Part shown: piece by piece, positions 1 to 8,315 of the stretch
How the letters are laid out: each line of letters starts with the position of its first letter
Numbering within the stretch: the stretch's first letter is position 1
From: Rhodothalassiaceae bacterium
GTDB lineage: Bacteria > Pseudomonadota > Alphaproteobacteria > Sphingomonadales > Rhodothalassiaceae
Assembly (NCBI GenBank): GCA_026004935.1
Contig: BPKC01000001.1
Span: 744,001-808,000 of the forward strand
DNA length: 64,000 nucleotides
Direction: 5' to 3'
Notes under the pieces: model-generated
Told to the model about the DNA's origin: nothing
The model's input: only the letters and a program-made list of their open reading frames with translations
Database searches by the model: none
Position numbers and translations under genes: made by a program

Positions 1-2390
1 GTCATGTCGAGGACGTCGGCGATCGATCTGCCGCGGTAGCGGATCTCCAGCGTCTCGCGGTTGTAGCGCGCGCCCTTGCACTGGTCGCAGGTCACATAGA
101 CGTCCGGCAGGAAATGCATCTCGATCTTGATGACGCCGTCGCCCTGGCAGGCCTCGCAGCGCCCGCCCCTGACGTTGAAGGAGAAGCGCCCCGGCCTGTA
201 GCCGCGCGCCTTCGCCTCCGGCAGACCGGCGAACCATTCCCGGATCGGCGTAAACGCCCCGGTGTAGGTGGCCGGATTCGAGCGCGGCGTGCGGCCGATG
301 GGGCTCTGGTCGATGTCGATGACCTTGTCGAGATGCTCCAGCCCCTCGATCGCGTCATGCTCCGCCGGCACCCGGCGCGCGCCCATGATCTGGCGGGCGA
401 GCGCCTTGTAGAGCGTCTCGTTGATGAGCGTCGACTTGCCCGATCCCGAGACGCCCGTCACGCAGACGAAGCAGCCCAGGGGTATCGCGACGTCGATGTT
501 CTTCAGATTGTGGGCCCGCGCCCCGCGCAGCACGAGCCGCGGCCCGTCCGCGGGGCGCCGCTCGGCCGGCACGGGAATCTCCCGCCGGCCCGCGAGATAG
601 GCGCCGGTGAGCGAGCGGGGAGCGGCCATGATGTCGGAAAGCGTGCCCTGGGCCACCACCTCGCCGCCATGCTCGCCGGCGCCGGGGCCCATGTCGACGA
701 TGTGGTCGGCGGCGCGGATGGCCTCCTCGTCATGCTCCACCACGATCACCGTGTTGCCGAGGTCCCGCAGCCGCTCGAGCGTCGCGATCAGCCGCGCGTT
801 GTCGCGCTGGTGGAGGCCGATGGAGGGCTCGTCCAGCACGTAGAGCACCCCGGTCAGCCCCGAGCCGATCTGGGAGGCGAGCCGGATGCGCTGCGCCTCG
901 CCGCCGGACAGCGTGCCGGCCGCGCGCGAAAGGGTCAGATACTCCAGCCCGACGTTCTGCAGGAACCCGAGCCGCTCGCCGATCTCGCGCAGCACCTTGT
1001 CGGCGATCGCCCGCTCCTTCTCGGACAGCCGGTCCGGCAGCGCCGCGAACCAGGCGAGCGCGTCCTTGACCGAGAGCGCCGTCACCTCGCCGATGTGCCG
1101 GCCCGCGATCTTCACCGCCAGCGCCTCGGGCTTCAGCCTGTGGCCGCCGCAGGCCGGGCAGACGTGCTCGACCTGGTAGCGGGAGATCTCGTCGCGGATC
1201 CAGGCGGACTCGGATTCGCGCCAGCGGCGCTCGAGATGCGCGATCACCCCCTCGAAGGGGCGGGTGACGCGGAAGCTGCGCCGGCCGTCGTTGAGGCGGA
1301 AGGTGACCGCCTCGTCGCCCGAACCCTCGAGGATCAGCCGCCGCTGCTCCTCGGGCAGCTCCCGCCAGGGGCGGTCGAGGTCGATGCCGAAGCCGGAGGC
1401 GAGGGATTCGAGGAGCTGGCGGTAGTAGGCGACGATGCCGCGGTTCCAGGGATCGATCGCGCCATCGCGCAGAGATCTGTCGGGATCGGGGACGATGAGC
1501 TCGGGATCGAAGACGAGCTTCACGCCCAGCCCGTCGCATTCCGGGCAGGCGCCGTAGGGGCTGTTGAAGGAGAACAGCCGCGGCTCGATCTCCTCGATCG
1601 TAAACCCGGATACCGGACAGGCGAATTTGGCGGAGAACAGGATCGGCTCGCGCGGCCGGCCGTCGGGCCCGGGATCGGCGAACTCGGCCACCGCCAGGCC
1701 GTCGGCCAGCTCCAGCGCCGTCTCCAGGCTGTCGGCCAGCCGCGTCTCGAGGCCTTCCCGGATGACGATCCGGTCCACGACGACGCTGATCTCGTGCTTG
1801 AATTTCTTGTCGAGGGCGGGCGCTTCCTCGATGTCGTAGAAGCCGCCGTCGATCTTCACCCGCTGGAAGCCGCGGCGCTGCAGCTCCTTCAGCTCCTTGC
1901 GGTACTCGCCCTTGCGCCCGCGCACGATGGGGGCGAGCAGGTAGAGCCGCGTGCCCTCGTCCAGCGCCATCAGCCGGTCCACCATCTGGCTTACCGTCTG
2001 GGCGGTGATGGGCTCGCCCGTGGCCGGCGAATAGGGGACGCCGATGCGCGCCCACAGCAGGCGCATGTAATCGTAGATCTCGGTCACCGTGCCGACGGTG
2101 GAGCGCGGGTTGCGCGAGGTCGTCTTCTGCTCGATGGAGATCGCCGGCGACAGCCCCTCGATGTGGTCGACATCGGGCTTTTGCATCATCTCGAGGAACT
2201 GGCGGGCATAGGCCGACAGCGACTCCACATAGCGCCGCTGGCCTTCGGCGTAGATGGTGTCGAAGGCGAGCGAGGACTTGCCCGAGCCGGACAGCCCCGT
2301 GATCACGATCAGCCGGTCGCGCGGCAGATCGAGATCGATGGATTTCAGATTGTGCTCCCGCGCGCCGCGGATGCTGATGAAGCGGGTCAT
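1..2390 (-). CDS. uvrA: Excinuclease ABC subunit UvrA (3' end beyond window)
   Basis: DNA-damage recognition ATPase of nucleotide excision repair, which loads UvrB on lesions. The first 796 codons are visible, starting at the ATG at 2390; the family is usually about 940-960 residues, so the C-terminal ATPase half is cut by the window edge. The N-terminus reads [16 protein letters not shown], followed by Walker [11 protein letters not shown], a [10 protein letters not shown] zinc-binding segment, the ABC signature LSGGEAQRI, a second Walker [11 protein letters not shown] and the [18 protein letters not shown] zinc finger. It stands alone, divergent from nothing obvious. No alphaproteobacterial LexA box (GTTC-N7-GTTC type) was seen in the 83 bp upstream. 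The long open frame on the opposite strand is a GC-frame shadow. Confidence 0.97.
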   Translation of the reverse strand, partial: MTRFISIRGAREHNLKSIDLDLPRDRLIVITGLSGSGKSSLAFDTIYAEGQRRYVESLSAYARQFLEMMQKPDVDHIEGLSPAISIEQKTTSRNPRSTVGTVTEIYDYMRLLWARIGVPYSPATGEPITAQTVSQMVDRLMALDEGTRLYLLAPIVRGRKGEYRKELKELQRRGFQRVKIDGGFYDIEEAPALDKKFKHEISVVVDRIVIREGLETRLADSLETALELADGLAVAEFADPGPDGRPREPILFSAKFACPVSGFTIEEIEPRLFSFNSPYGACPECDGLGVKLVFDPELIVPDPDRSLRDGAIDPWNRGIVAYYRQLLESLASGFGIDLDRPWRELPEEQRRLILEGSGDEAVTFRLNDGRRSFRVTRPFEGVIAHLERRWRESESAWIRDEISRYQVEHVCPACGGHRLKPEALAVKIAGRHIGEVTALSVKDALAWFAALPDRLSEKERAIADKVLREIGERLGFLQNVGLEYLTLSRAAGTLSGGEAQRIRLASQIGSGLTGVLYVLDEPSIGLHQRDNARLIATLERLRDLGNTVIVVEHDEEAIRAADHIVDMGPGAGEHGGEVVAQGTLSDIMAAPRSLTGAYLAGRREIPVPAERRPADGPRLVLRGARAHNLKNIDVAIPLGCFVCVTGVSGSGKSTLINETLYKALARQIMGARRVPAEHDAIEGLEHLDKVIDIDQSPIGRTPRSNPATYTGAFTPIREWFAGLPEAKARGYRPGRFSFNVRGGRCEACQGDGVIKIEMHFLPDVYVTCDQCKGARYNRETLEIRYRGRSIADVLDM

Positions 2391-2473
2391 GGGGTCGCCG
2401 TCTCGTGCCGGGATTCGCCGGGCATGTGCGCGCCCGTTCCGGTCCCAGCAAGTGGGCGGTCCCGGCGCGCGAG

Positions 2474-3361
2474 TCAAGCCGGGCGCGGGGCGGCCGGGAC
2501 GCCGCCCGGCTCGGCCATCCGCAGCAGCGCGGATGCCACCGCGAGGCGGCTGCGGGGATCGAGCAGGCCGTGGTCGTCGCCGCCGAGCAGCAGCCTGCGG
2601 TCGCCGCGTCCGGGCGCAACGGTCCGCCAGCGGGGATGCCGCAGCCGCACCAGCGCATCGCGTCCCGTCGGATCGGTGCGGGCGATCACCCACAGGATCG
2701 GCGCCGGACATTGCGCCGCCGCCCGTCTCAGCCGCGCCTCGAGCCGGCCTTCCTCGCGCGCGCGCGCATGGCGCAGGCTCGCGAGCAGCCCCGGCAGCCC
2801 GCCCGGTCCACCCGGGGCGCCGGGCCGCAGCACGCCGTCCCCGCCGGCGGCGCGCCGGTTCCGCGCGAGGCGGCGGGCGAGCGCGAGCCCGAACCAGCCC
2901 CGCGGCGGGGCGAGATCGTCGTCGCGCATCCAGCAGTTGACGAGCACGAGGCCGGCGAGACCCGGTGCGGGATCCTCTTCACCGGCATGGATCAGCGCGG
3001 CGCTCGCGCCGTCGCAGATGCCGAGCAAGACATGGCGGGCGAGGCCGGTGGCCCGGGCAAGCGCCCGGCGGGCGCAGGCGATCTGGGGACCGCGGCGGTC
3101 GAAGGGCACGACCCCGCCTTCGCTGTCGCCCTGGCCCGCCCAGTCGAAAGCGAGCGCCGGCACCCCGCAGGCGGCGAGCGTGCGGGCGAGCGCGAGAAGG
3201 CCCCGGCCCGCGCCGCTGCGCGTCTGCGCGCCGCCGGGCAGCAGAAGGGCGGCCAGGGCCGGCGTCCGTCCATCCGCCGGCAGGTGCAGCATGCCGACGA
3301 TCCGCCGGCCCTCCCATTCCCACAGGAGAGGCCGTTGACGGGCGCAGGGCGCCACCGTCAT
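2474..3361 (-). CDS. Exosortase A system-associated hydrolase 1
   Basis: Alpha/beta-hydrolase-like protein of 295 residues that matches the first of two hydrolases typical of XrtA/EPS loci (TIGR03100-like). Visible features are an early beta segment [15 protein letters not shown] in the oxyanion-hole region, [11 protein letters not shown], the nucleophile-elbow region [12 protein letters not shown] (family type G-x-C-D-G-A, with Cys in place of the usual Ser), and a late GDDHGLLD loop that could carry the acid and His. Its ATG overlaps the stop of the upstream hydrolase 2 gene (ATGA), so the two are translationally coupled. The substrate is unknown; context implies a role in making or attaching a group on the exopolysaccharide or its carrier. 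Confidence 0.85.
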   Translation of the reverse strand: MTVAPCARQRPLLWEWEGRRIVGMLHLPADGRTPALAALLLPGGAQTRSGAGRGLLALARTLAACGVPALAFDWAGQGDSEGGVVPFDRRGPQIACARRALARATGLARHVLLGICDGASAALIHAGEEDPAPGLAGLVLVNCWMRDDDLAPPRGWFGLALARRLARNRRAAGGDGVLRPGAPGGPGGLPGLLASLRHARAREEGRLEARLRRAAAQCPAPILWVIARTDPTGRDALVRLRHPRWRTVAPGRGDRRLLLGGDDHGLLDPRSRLAVASALLRMAEPGGVPAAPRPA

Positions 3362-4032
3362 GACGCCGCCCTCCGGTCGAGCCGCGCGGCGATGCGCGCC
3401 GCCATGGCGGCGACCAGCTCCGCGTCCACCCGGCCCTCGCGCCCGGTCCAGATCCGGCCGGCCTTATCGGGCGAGCGCAGCGTCCGCACCGCGGCGCGGC
3501 GCGGCGACGCACCGGGCCCGCGCGCCCAGAACGGCGGGGCCAGCGGCTCGGCCGCCGCCGGCGCGCCGGCGGGGAGGGGATCCCACAGCAGAACCGGGTC
3601 GAAGGCATCGCGCGGCAGCAGCGCCAGCAGCCGCTCCCTCAGCATCCCCGCCATCCTGCGGCAGGCGAGCAGGGCGGGCGGGCCGGCCGCGCCTGTCAGC
3701 CGGCTCAGCGCCGCGCCCGCCTGCGCGAGCTCCGCCGCCCATTGCCGCGGATCGGAAGGCGGGATCGCCGGCCAGCTTTCGCCCGTGCCGGAAAGATTGA
3801 GGAGCGAGACCGCGATGCCGGCGCCCGCGAGCCTGCGGGCCAGGGCCGCGAGCAGGGCGCGGCTGCGGTTTTCCTCCTCGCCCCAGGGCGGCAGAACGAC
3901 GAGCGGTCCGCGGGGCCGGCCCCGGACCGGGGCGTGGATCACCGCAAGGAGGGCGGCACCGGCCGCATCCAGCATGCGCGCATCGAAGCGGGTGGCGAAA
4001 GGAGAAACGGACGCGGGCTCACGTCCCGGCAC
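3358..4032 (-). CDS. Exosortase A system-associated hydrolase 2
   Basis: Alpha/beta-hydrolase-like protein (TIGR03101-like), the usual partner of hydrolase 1 in XrtA loci. Key stretches are LLAVIHAPV, VVLPPWGEEENRSRALL, NLSGTGESWPAIP and VLLWDPLPAG. The open frame extends to 4176, but that would run far into the acyl-carrier-protein gene. I chose the GTG at 4032, which overlaps the ACP stop by 14 nt and gives 224 residues with the family-like start FDARMLDAAGAALLAVIHAP; an ATG at 3975 would remove the first strand. It is the middle gene of the leftward ACP-hydrolase 2-hydrolase 1 operon. The exact substrate cannot be read from sequence. Confidence 0.8.
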   Translation of the reverse strand: MPGREPASVSPFATRFDARMLDAAGAALLAVIHAPVRGRPRGPLVVLPPWGEEENRSRALLAALARRLAGAGIAVSLLNLSGTGESWPAIPPSDPRQWAAELAQAGAALSRLTGAAGPPALLACRRMAGMLRERLLALLPRDAFDPVLLWDPLPAGAPAAAEPLAPPFWARGPGASPRRAAVRTLRSPDKAGRIWTGREGRVDAELVAAMAARIAARLDRRAAS

Positions 4033-4306
4033 GGCCCGCCCCCGCGGCGGCGCATTTGTCCGCGACATAGGCGAGGAGAGTGCCGAATGTCGCGAAGGTG
4101 TCCGCGCTGATCTCGTCATCGGCGATGACGATACCAAAGCGCTCCTCGATTGTCGAAAGCAGCTCGATGACCGCAATCGAGTCCAGCTCCGGCAGCGCGC
4201 CGAGCAGCGGCGTCGATTCCTCGAGCGCGGCTGCGCGCGGGCCCAGCTCCAGGACCTCGCCCAGCACCGCGCGCAGGCGTTCGCGCAACATGCCGTCCGC
4301 CGTCAC
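4019..4306 (-). CDS. Acyl carrier protein of the XrtA/EPS locus
   Basis: A 95-residue phosphopantetheine carrier. The attachment Ser is S43 in the motif ELDSIAVIELL (canonical D-S-hydrophobic-x-x-hydrophobic-E-L), within a four-helix acidic ACP fold ending ADTFATFGTLLAYVADK. It is the first gene of a leftward operon with two hydrolases, and a dedicated acyl ligase and PLP decarboxylase begin about 130 bp away on the other strand. Such dedicated ACPs are characteristic of exosortase A loci, where they are thought to carry an acyl or aminoacyl group used in exopolysaccharide modification. The carried group is unknown. Confidence 0.9.
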   Translation of the reverse strand: MTADGMLRERLRAVLGEVLELGPRAAALEESTPLLGALPELDSIAVIELLSTIEERFGIVIADDEISADTFATFGTLLAYVADKCAAAGAGRAGT

Positions 4307-4387
4307 CCGCCTCTTCCCGCCAGTCCGCCGGCCATGCGGCCGCGCCGCCGTCCGATCCCGCCCGCTTGCCGCGGAGCGGGGTCAGGC

Positions 4388-4415
4388 TCTATGGATCCGG
4401 CCATGCCGCTGTCAA
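4388..4415 (-). promoter_or_regulatory. Sigma-70-like promoter of the ACP-hydrolase operon
   Basis: On the minus strand a perfect -35 TTGACA (4415-4410) is followed by 16 bp and CATAGA (4393-4388). Transcription would start near 4381, about 75 nt before the ACP ATG. A weaker plus-strand pair, TTGCCG (4366-4371)-N18-TATGGA (4390-4395), overlaps it and could drive the acyl ligase, so the two operons may share a divergent control region. Confidence 0.5.
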
Positions 4416-4435
4416 GAAGAGAGGGCTGAGCCCCC

Positions 4436-6031
4436 GTGCCCCGCCGATCCGCGAGCCCGCCCGATCCGTGGCTGCCGCCGCGGCTGCTCCATGAGCTGCC
4501 GCTCCTTGCGGCGCGGCGCGACGGCGCGGCCCCGGCGCTGGTCGCGGCCGGCCGGCGGCTCACCTATGCGGAGCTGGCCGAAGAGATCGCCGCCTGGACG
4601 GGCCGGCTCGCGGCCGCGGGCGTCGGGCCGGGCGCGCGCGTCGTGGTGTGGCTCGACAAGCGCGTGGAGACGGTGGCGGCGCTGTTCGCCGCCCCGGCGC
4701 TCGGCGCCATCGCGGTGCCCGCCAACCCGGCGCTGAAGGCCCCGCAGCTCGCCCACATTCTGGCGGATTGTGCGCCCCGCGTGCTCGTGACCGCGGCGCC
4801 GCGCCTTGCCGCGCTCACCACCGAGGGCTGGGCGCCGCCCGGCGGGCTCGCCGTCATCCTGGTGGACGAGGCCGCCGATCAGCCGGGTGTGCGGCCGGCG
4901 CTCCCGCACGGCGTGGAGACGGCGCCGGCGATGATCTTCTACACCTCGGGCTCGACGGGCCGCGCCAAGGGCGTGGTGGTGAGCCACCGCAACCTGCTGG
5001 CGGGAGCCGAATCGGTGGCCGCCTATCTCGGGAACCGGCAGGACGACCGCCTGCTCGGGGTGCTGCCGCTCAGCTTCGATTACGGCTTCTCGCAGCTCAC
5101 GACCGCCTTTCTCGTCGGGGCCTCCGTCGTGCTGATGGATTTTCTGCTGCCGCGCGACGTCCTGCGCACCATCGCCGGGGAGCGCATCACGGGGCTGGCC
5201 GGCGTGCCCGGCCTGTGGGCGCAGCTCGCCCGCCTCGACTGGCCGGCCGCGGCGCGCGGCCTGCGCTACATCACGAACTCCGGCGGCCGCATGCCGCGCG
5301 CGGTGCTGGAGCGGCTGCGCGCCCTGCTGCCCGGCACCCGCATCCATCTCATGTACGGGCTGACCGAGGCCTTCCGTTCGACGACGCTGCCGCCCGAGGA
5401 GGTCGACCGCCGCCCCGACTCCATCGGCCGCGCGATCCCCAATGCCGAGATCGCGGTGGTGGACGAGGCGGGCCGGCCCGTGCCGCCCGGCACGCCCGGC
5501 GAGCTGGTGCACCGCGGGCCGACGGTGGCGCTGGGCTACTGGAACGATCCCGTGCGCACGGCCGAGCGCTTCCGCCCCTGGCCGCTGGCCGGTCCCCATC
5601 CGCTCGACGGCGAGCGGGCGGTGTTCTCGGGCGATCTCGTGGTCGCGGATGCCGACGGCTTTCTCACCTTCCTCGGCCGGCGCGATGCGATGATCAAGTC
5701 GGGCGGCTACCGCATCAGCCCCGAGGAGGTGGAGGAGGCGGCGTACGGCGTCCCGGGCGTCGCCGCGGCCGCCGCCTTCGGCGTGCCGGACGAGCTGCTG
5801 GGCGAGGCCGTCGTGCTGCTCGTCGAGCCGGAGGGCTCGATGCCGGCCGGCGAGGCCGCCGCTCTCGTCGAGGCCGTGCGTCAGGCCGCGCACCATCACC
5901 TGCCGGCCTGGATGCAGCCGCGCGTGGTCGCCCTTGCGCCCTTTGCGCTGCCGCGCTCGCCGAACGGCAAGCTGGACCGGATCGCGGCCCGCCGGCTGTG
6001 GCTCGAGGCCGCAAGGGAGGAACCGGCGTGA
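4436..6031 (+). CDS. Acyl-CoA/acyl-ACP ligase, exosortase A system-associated
   Basis: AMP-dependent acyl ligase of the ANL superfamily (531 residues, TIGR03098-like). It should activate a carboxylate as acyl-adenylate and hand it to the phosphopantetheine of the nearby ACP or to CoA. Motifs are the P-loop-like YTSGSTGRAKGVVVSH, A5 MYGLTEAFRST, A7 FSGDLVV and A8 GRRDAMIKSGGYRISPEEVE, with catalytic Lys near PNGKLDRIA at the C-terminus. The start is GTG at 4436. Its stop overlaps the GTG of the PLP decarboxylase (GTGA), so ligase and decarboxylase are translationally coupled. Together with the ACP they form a small pathway found in XrtA loci; the acid activated is not known. Confidence 0.9.
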   Translation: MPRRSASPPDPWLPPRLLHELPLLAARRDGAAPALVAAGRRLTYAELAEEIAAWTGRLAAAGVGPGARVVVWLDKRVETVAALFAAPALGAIAVPANPALKAPQLAHILADCAPRVLVTAAPRLAALTTEGWAPPGGLAVILVDEAADQPGVRPALPHGVETAPAMIFYTSGSTGRAKGVVVSHRNLLAGAESVAAYLGNRQDDRLLGVLPLSFDYGFSQLTTAFLVGASVVLMDFLLPRDVLRTIAGERITGLAGVPGLWAQLARLDWPAAARGLRYITNSGGRMPRAVLERLRALLPGTRIHLMYGLTEAFRSTTLPPEEVDRRPDSIGRAIPNAEIAVVDEAGRPVPPGTPGELVHRGPTVALGYWNDPVRTAERFRPWPLAGPHPLDGERAVFSGDLVVADADGFLTFLGRRDAMIKSGGYRISPEEVEEAAYGVPGVAAAAAFGVPDELLGEAVVLLVEPEGSMPAGEAAALVEAVRQAAHHHLPAWMQPRVVALAPFALPRSPNGKLDRIAARRLWLEAAREEPA

Positions 6032-7305
6032 GCGGCGATCACCACGGCGCCACACATCCCGCCCGCCGCTTCGGCTGGCGCGACGGCGTGCTGCTGATCG
6101 GCGGCCGGCCGGTGACCGCGCTGTATCGGGCCGCCGGCAACCGGCCCTTCTATGCCTACGACGCCGGGATCATCCGCGCGCGGGTGGCGGAGCTGCGCCG
6201 CCATCTGCCGCAGGGCGTCGCTCTCCACTATGCCGTCAAGGCCAACGGGTTCGCCCCGGTGCTGGGGCTGATGGCGGGGCTCGTGGACGGCTTCGATGCG
6301 GCATCCGCCGGCGAGATCGCGGCGCTCGTGGCGGCGGGCGTCGCGGGCGCGCGCATCAGCTTCGCCGGGCCCGGCAAGGGGGCGGACGAGATCGCGGCCG
6401 CAATGGCCGCCGGCGTGCGGATCGTGATCGAGGACCCGGGCGAGCTCGACGACATCGCCGCCGCCCGCCGGCGCCTCGGCTGGGAGCGGCCCGTGCCGCT
6501 CGCCGTGCGCATCAACCCGCCGTTCGCCTTGAAGCGCGCCGGTCTGCGCATGGGCGGCGAGGCGACGGCATTCGGCATCGCGCCCGGGGATCTCGGGGCG
6601 CTGCTCGCGCGCGCGCGCGCGCTCGGGCTTCAGATCGACGGCATCCATGTCTTCGCCGGGTCGCAGATCCTGGACGGGGCCGCGCTCGCCGAAAGCCACC
6701 GCCGCGCGGCGCTCCTCGTCCGCGAGCTGGCGCAAGCCCACGGGCTCGACCCCGGCTGGGTCAACCTCGGCGGCGGCTACGGCATCCCCTATGTGGCGGG
6801 AGAGCGGCCGCTCGACCTTGCGGCCGCCGCAAAGGGGCTCGCGGACGCGCGCGCGATTCTGGGCGGCTCCGGCGGCGGGAGGCATGTCGCCATCGAGCTC
6901 GGCCGCTTTCTGGTCGGCGAGGCCGGGGTCTACGTCATGCGCGTGCTCAGGGTGAAGACGGTGCACGGCCGCCGCATCCTCGTGACCGACGGCGGGCTCC
7001 ATCACCACCTCGCCGCCACGGGCAATTTCGGCCAGGTGCTGCACCGTGCCTTTCCGCTGGCGCTGGCGACCCGCATGCCCGAGGGGATCGCGGCCGGGTC
7101 GGGTGACGGGGGCGGGCGCGAGAGCGTCACGATCACGGGGCGGCTGTGCAGCCCCCTCGACGTCTTCGCCCGCGATGTCTCGCTGCCGCCGGCGGGATCC
7201 GGCGATCTCATCGCCATCTTCCAGTCCGGCGCCTACGGATTCGAGGCGAGCCCCCAGGCCTTCCTCGCCCATCCGCCGCCGCGGCGCTTTCTGCTCGGCC
7301 GATGA
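6028..7305 (+). CDS. PLP-dependent decarboxylase, exosortase A system-associated
   Basis: Fold-type III PLP decarboxylase of 425 residues related to diaminopimelate/ornithine decarboxylases (TIGR03099-like). The PLP lysine lies in HYAVKANGFAPVL; other family motifs are GFDAASAGEI, the phosphate loop NLGGGYGIPY, ELGRFLVGEAG, and the C-terminal catalytic region CSPLDVFARD with FQSGAYGF. The GTG start overlaps the ligase stop. It probably decarboxylates an amino acid, possibly while tethered or for transfer to the ACP, to supply an amine-bearing group for the polysaccharide. A lysA role in lysine synthesis is less likely given the XrtA context. Confidence 0.88.
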   Translation: MSGDHHGATHPARRFGWRDGVLLIGGRPVTALYRAAGNRPFYAYDAGIIRARVAELRRHLPQGVALHYAVKANGFAPVLGLMAGLVDGFDAASAGEIAALVAAGVAGARISFAGPGKGADEIAAAMAAGVRIVIEDPGELDDIAAARRRLGWERPVPLAVRINPPFALKRAGLRMGGEATAFGIAPGDLGALLARARALGLQIDGIHVFAGSQILDGAALAESHRRAALLVRELAQAHGLDPGWVNLGGGYGIPYVAGERPLDLAAAAKGLADARAILGGSGGGRHVAIELGRFLVGEAGVYVMRVLRVKTVHGRRILVTDGGLHHHLAATGNFGQVLHRAFPLALATRMPEGIAAGSGDGGGRESVTITGRLCSPLDVFARDVSLPPAGSGDLIAIFQSGAYGFEASPQAFLAHPPPRRFLLGR

Positions 7306-7432
7306 GACCCGGGCTTGACCCGCGCCGCCCGGATCGCTAGAGGGCCGGGCATCAACGAACATTCCGCATGCATCGCGGGGGGCCAGAGGCGAAGACGATT
7401 TCCGGACGCGGGCACGGAACCGCAGGACCGTT

Positions 7433-7456
7433 CCGCACCACATGCCTGTGGTGCGG
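7433..7456. promoter_or_regulatory. Perfect 10-bp inverted repeat before the EPS export operon
   Basis: CCGCACCACA (7433-7442) and TGTGGTGCGG (7447-7456) are exact inverted arms around a 4-nt loop. It sits in the 285-bp gap between the decarboxylase stop (7305) and the export lipoprotein. There is no T-tract on the plus-strand side, so it is either a regulator-binding palindrome or an mRNA hairpin that insulates the upstream genes. A second smaller repeat, ATTGGG/CCCAAT spaced by 9, lies at 7512-7532. I could not identify a confident promoter in this gap. Confidence 0.55.
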
Positions 7457-7590
7457 TGCCGGGCGGGGCGGGCCCGCCGGCCGGACGCAGACACGGCATC
7501 TTGTGCCAGAGATTGGGGTTGTGTTACCCAATTGCGCAAGATGATGTCTGACTGCGGCCGACCGGATAGCGGACCCAGGGCACGAAGCGG

Positions 7591-8232
7591 ATGCGGGACG
7601 CCATGAAATTCTTTGCTTTGACCGGCAAGTTCGCCTGTCTGTTACTTGTATTCTTGTTGGCGGCATGCGGCGGGCGGCTGGAACGGCTGCCGTCGGCGAT
7701 GTTCGTGTCGCCCGATGAGGGACCCGGCCCGAACTACCGCATCGGGCCGCTCGATTCCATCACCGTCTTCGTCTGGCGCAATCCGGAGCTGACCACCACG
7801 GTGACGGTGCGGCCGGACGGGCGCGTGTCGGTGCCGCTCATCGAGGACATCCCGGCGACGGGCAAGACGCCCTCCGAGCTTGCGCGCGACATCGAGGAGG
7901 CGCTGTCCGTCTACATCCAGCAGCCGATCGTGACGGTGATCGTCGAGCAGTTCACCGGCCCCTTCGCGCAGCAGGTGCGCGTCGTCGGCGAGGCGACCAA
8001 TCCGCGGGCGATCCCCTACCGCGCGAACATGACGCTGCTCGACGTCATGATCGAGGTGGGCGGGCTGACCGAGTTCGCCGCGGGCAATTCCGCCCGCCTC
8101 GTGCGCGTGGTGGACGGCCGGCAGCGCGAATACCGCCTGCGCATCGCCTCGCTGATCAAGGACGGCGACATCAGCGCCAATGTCGAGATCCTTCCCGGGG
8201 ATGTCATTATCATTCCGGAAAGCATATTCTAG
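7591..8232 (+). CDS. XrtA-associated polysaccharide export lipoprotein (Wza/EpsL type)
   Basis: Outer-membrane polysaccharide export protein of 213 residues (TIGR03027-like). The N-terminus is a lipoprotein signal peptide with lipobox LLAAC and acylated Cys26. It is followed by the poly_export domain (GPLDSITVFVWRNPELTTTV, VRPDGRVSVPLI) and an SLBB segment (VRVVGEATNPRAIPYR...MTLLDVMIEVGGLTEFA). It should form the export channel with the chain-length protein and kinase encoded next. An alternative ATG at 7603 would still keep the lipobox. This gene opens the rightward EPS assembly run that ends with the exosortase. Confidence 0.92.
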   Translation: MRDAMKFFALTGKFACLLLVFLLAACGGRLERLPSAMFVSPDEGPGPNYRIGPLDSITVFVWRNPELTTTVTVRPDGRVSVPLIEDIPATGKTPSELARDIEEALSVYIQQPIVTVIVEQFTGPFAQQVRVVGEATNPRAIPYRANMTLLDVMIEVGGLTEFAAGNSARLVRVVDGRQREYRLRIASLIKDGDISANVEILPGDVIIIPESIF

Positions 8233-8315
8233 CATGGTGGGCGCGGGCCTCCGGTGGGCGGGGGCGGCAGGGGCCGGCGAGAGGCTGACGGGGACGAAGG
8301 TGCGGACGGCCGCGG

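Noticed and set aside
2391-2473. SOS/LexA operator upstream of uvrA
   Set aside because: No GTTC-N7-GTTC or GAAC-N7-GAAC spacing could be found; only a single GTTC-like word is present.
114-3338. Very long plus-strand open frame antisense to uvrA and the hydrolase gene
   Set aside because: Its translation is Arg/Pro/Ala-rich shadow sequence without family motifs, and the minus-strand frames there encode recognised proteins. Several similar long antisense frames (for example 8229-11024, 53089-56169, 58206-60230) are rejected for the same reason.
6028-7305. Diaminopimelate decarboxylase lysA
   Set aside because: The fold matches, but translational coupling to the XrtA ligase and the family-like sequence favour the exosortase-associated decarboxylase.
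7408-7425. Sigma-54 promoter before the EPS operon
   Set aside because: A GGCACGG word resembles the -24 element, but the -12 GC does not fall at the required spacing.
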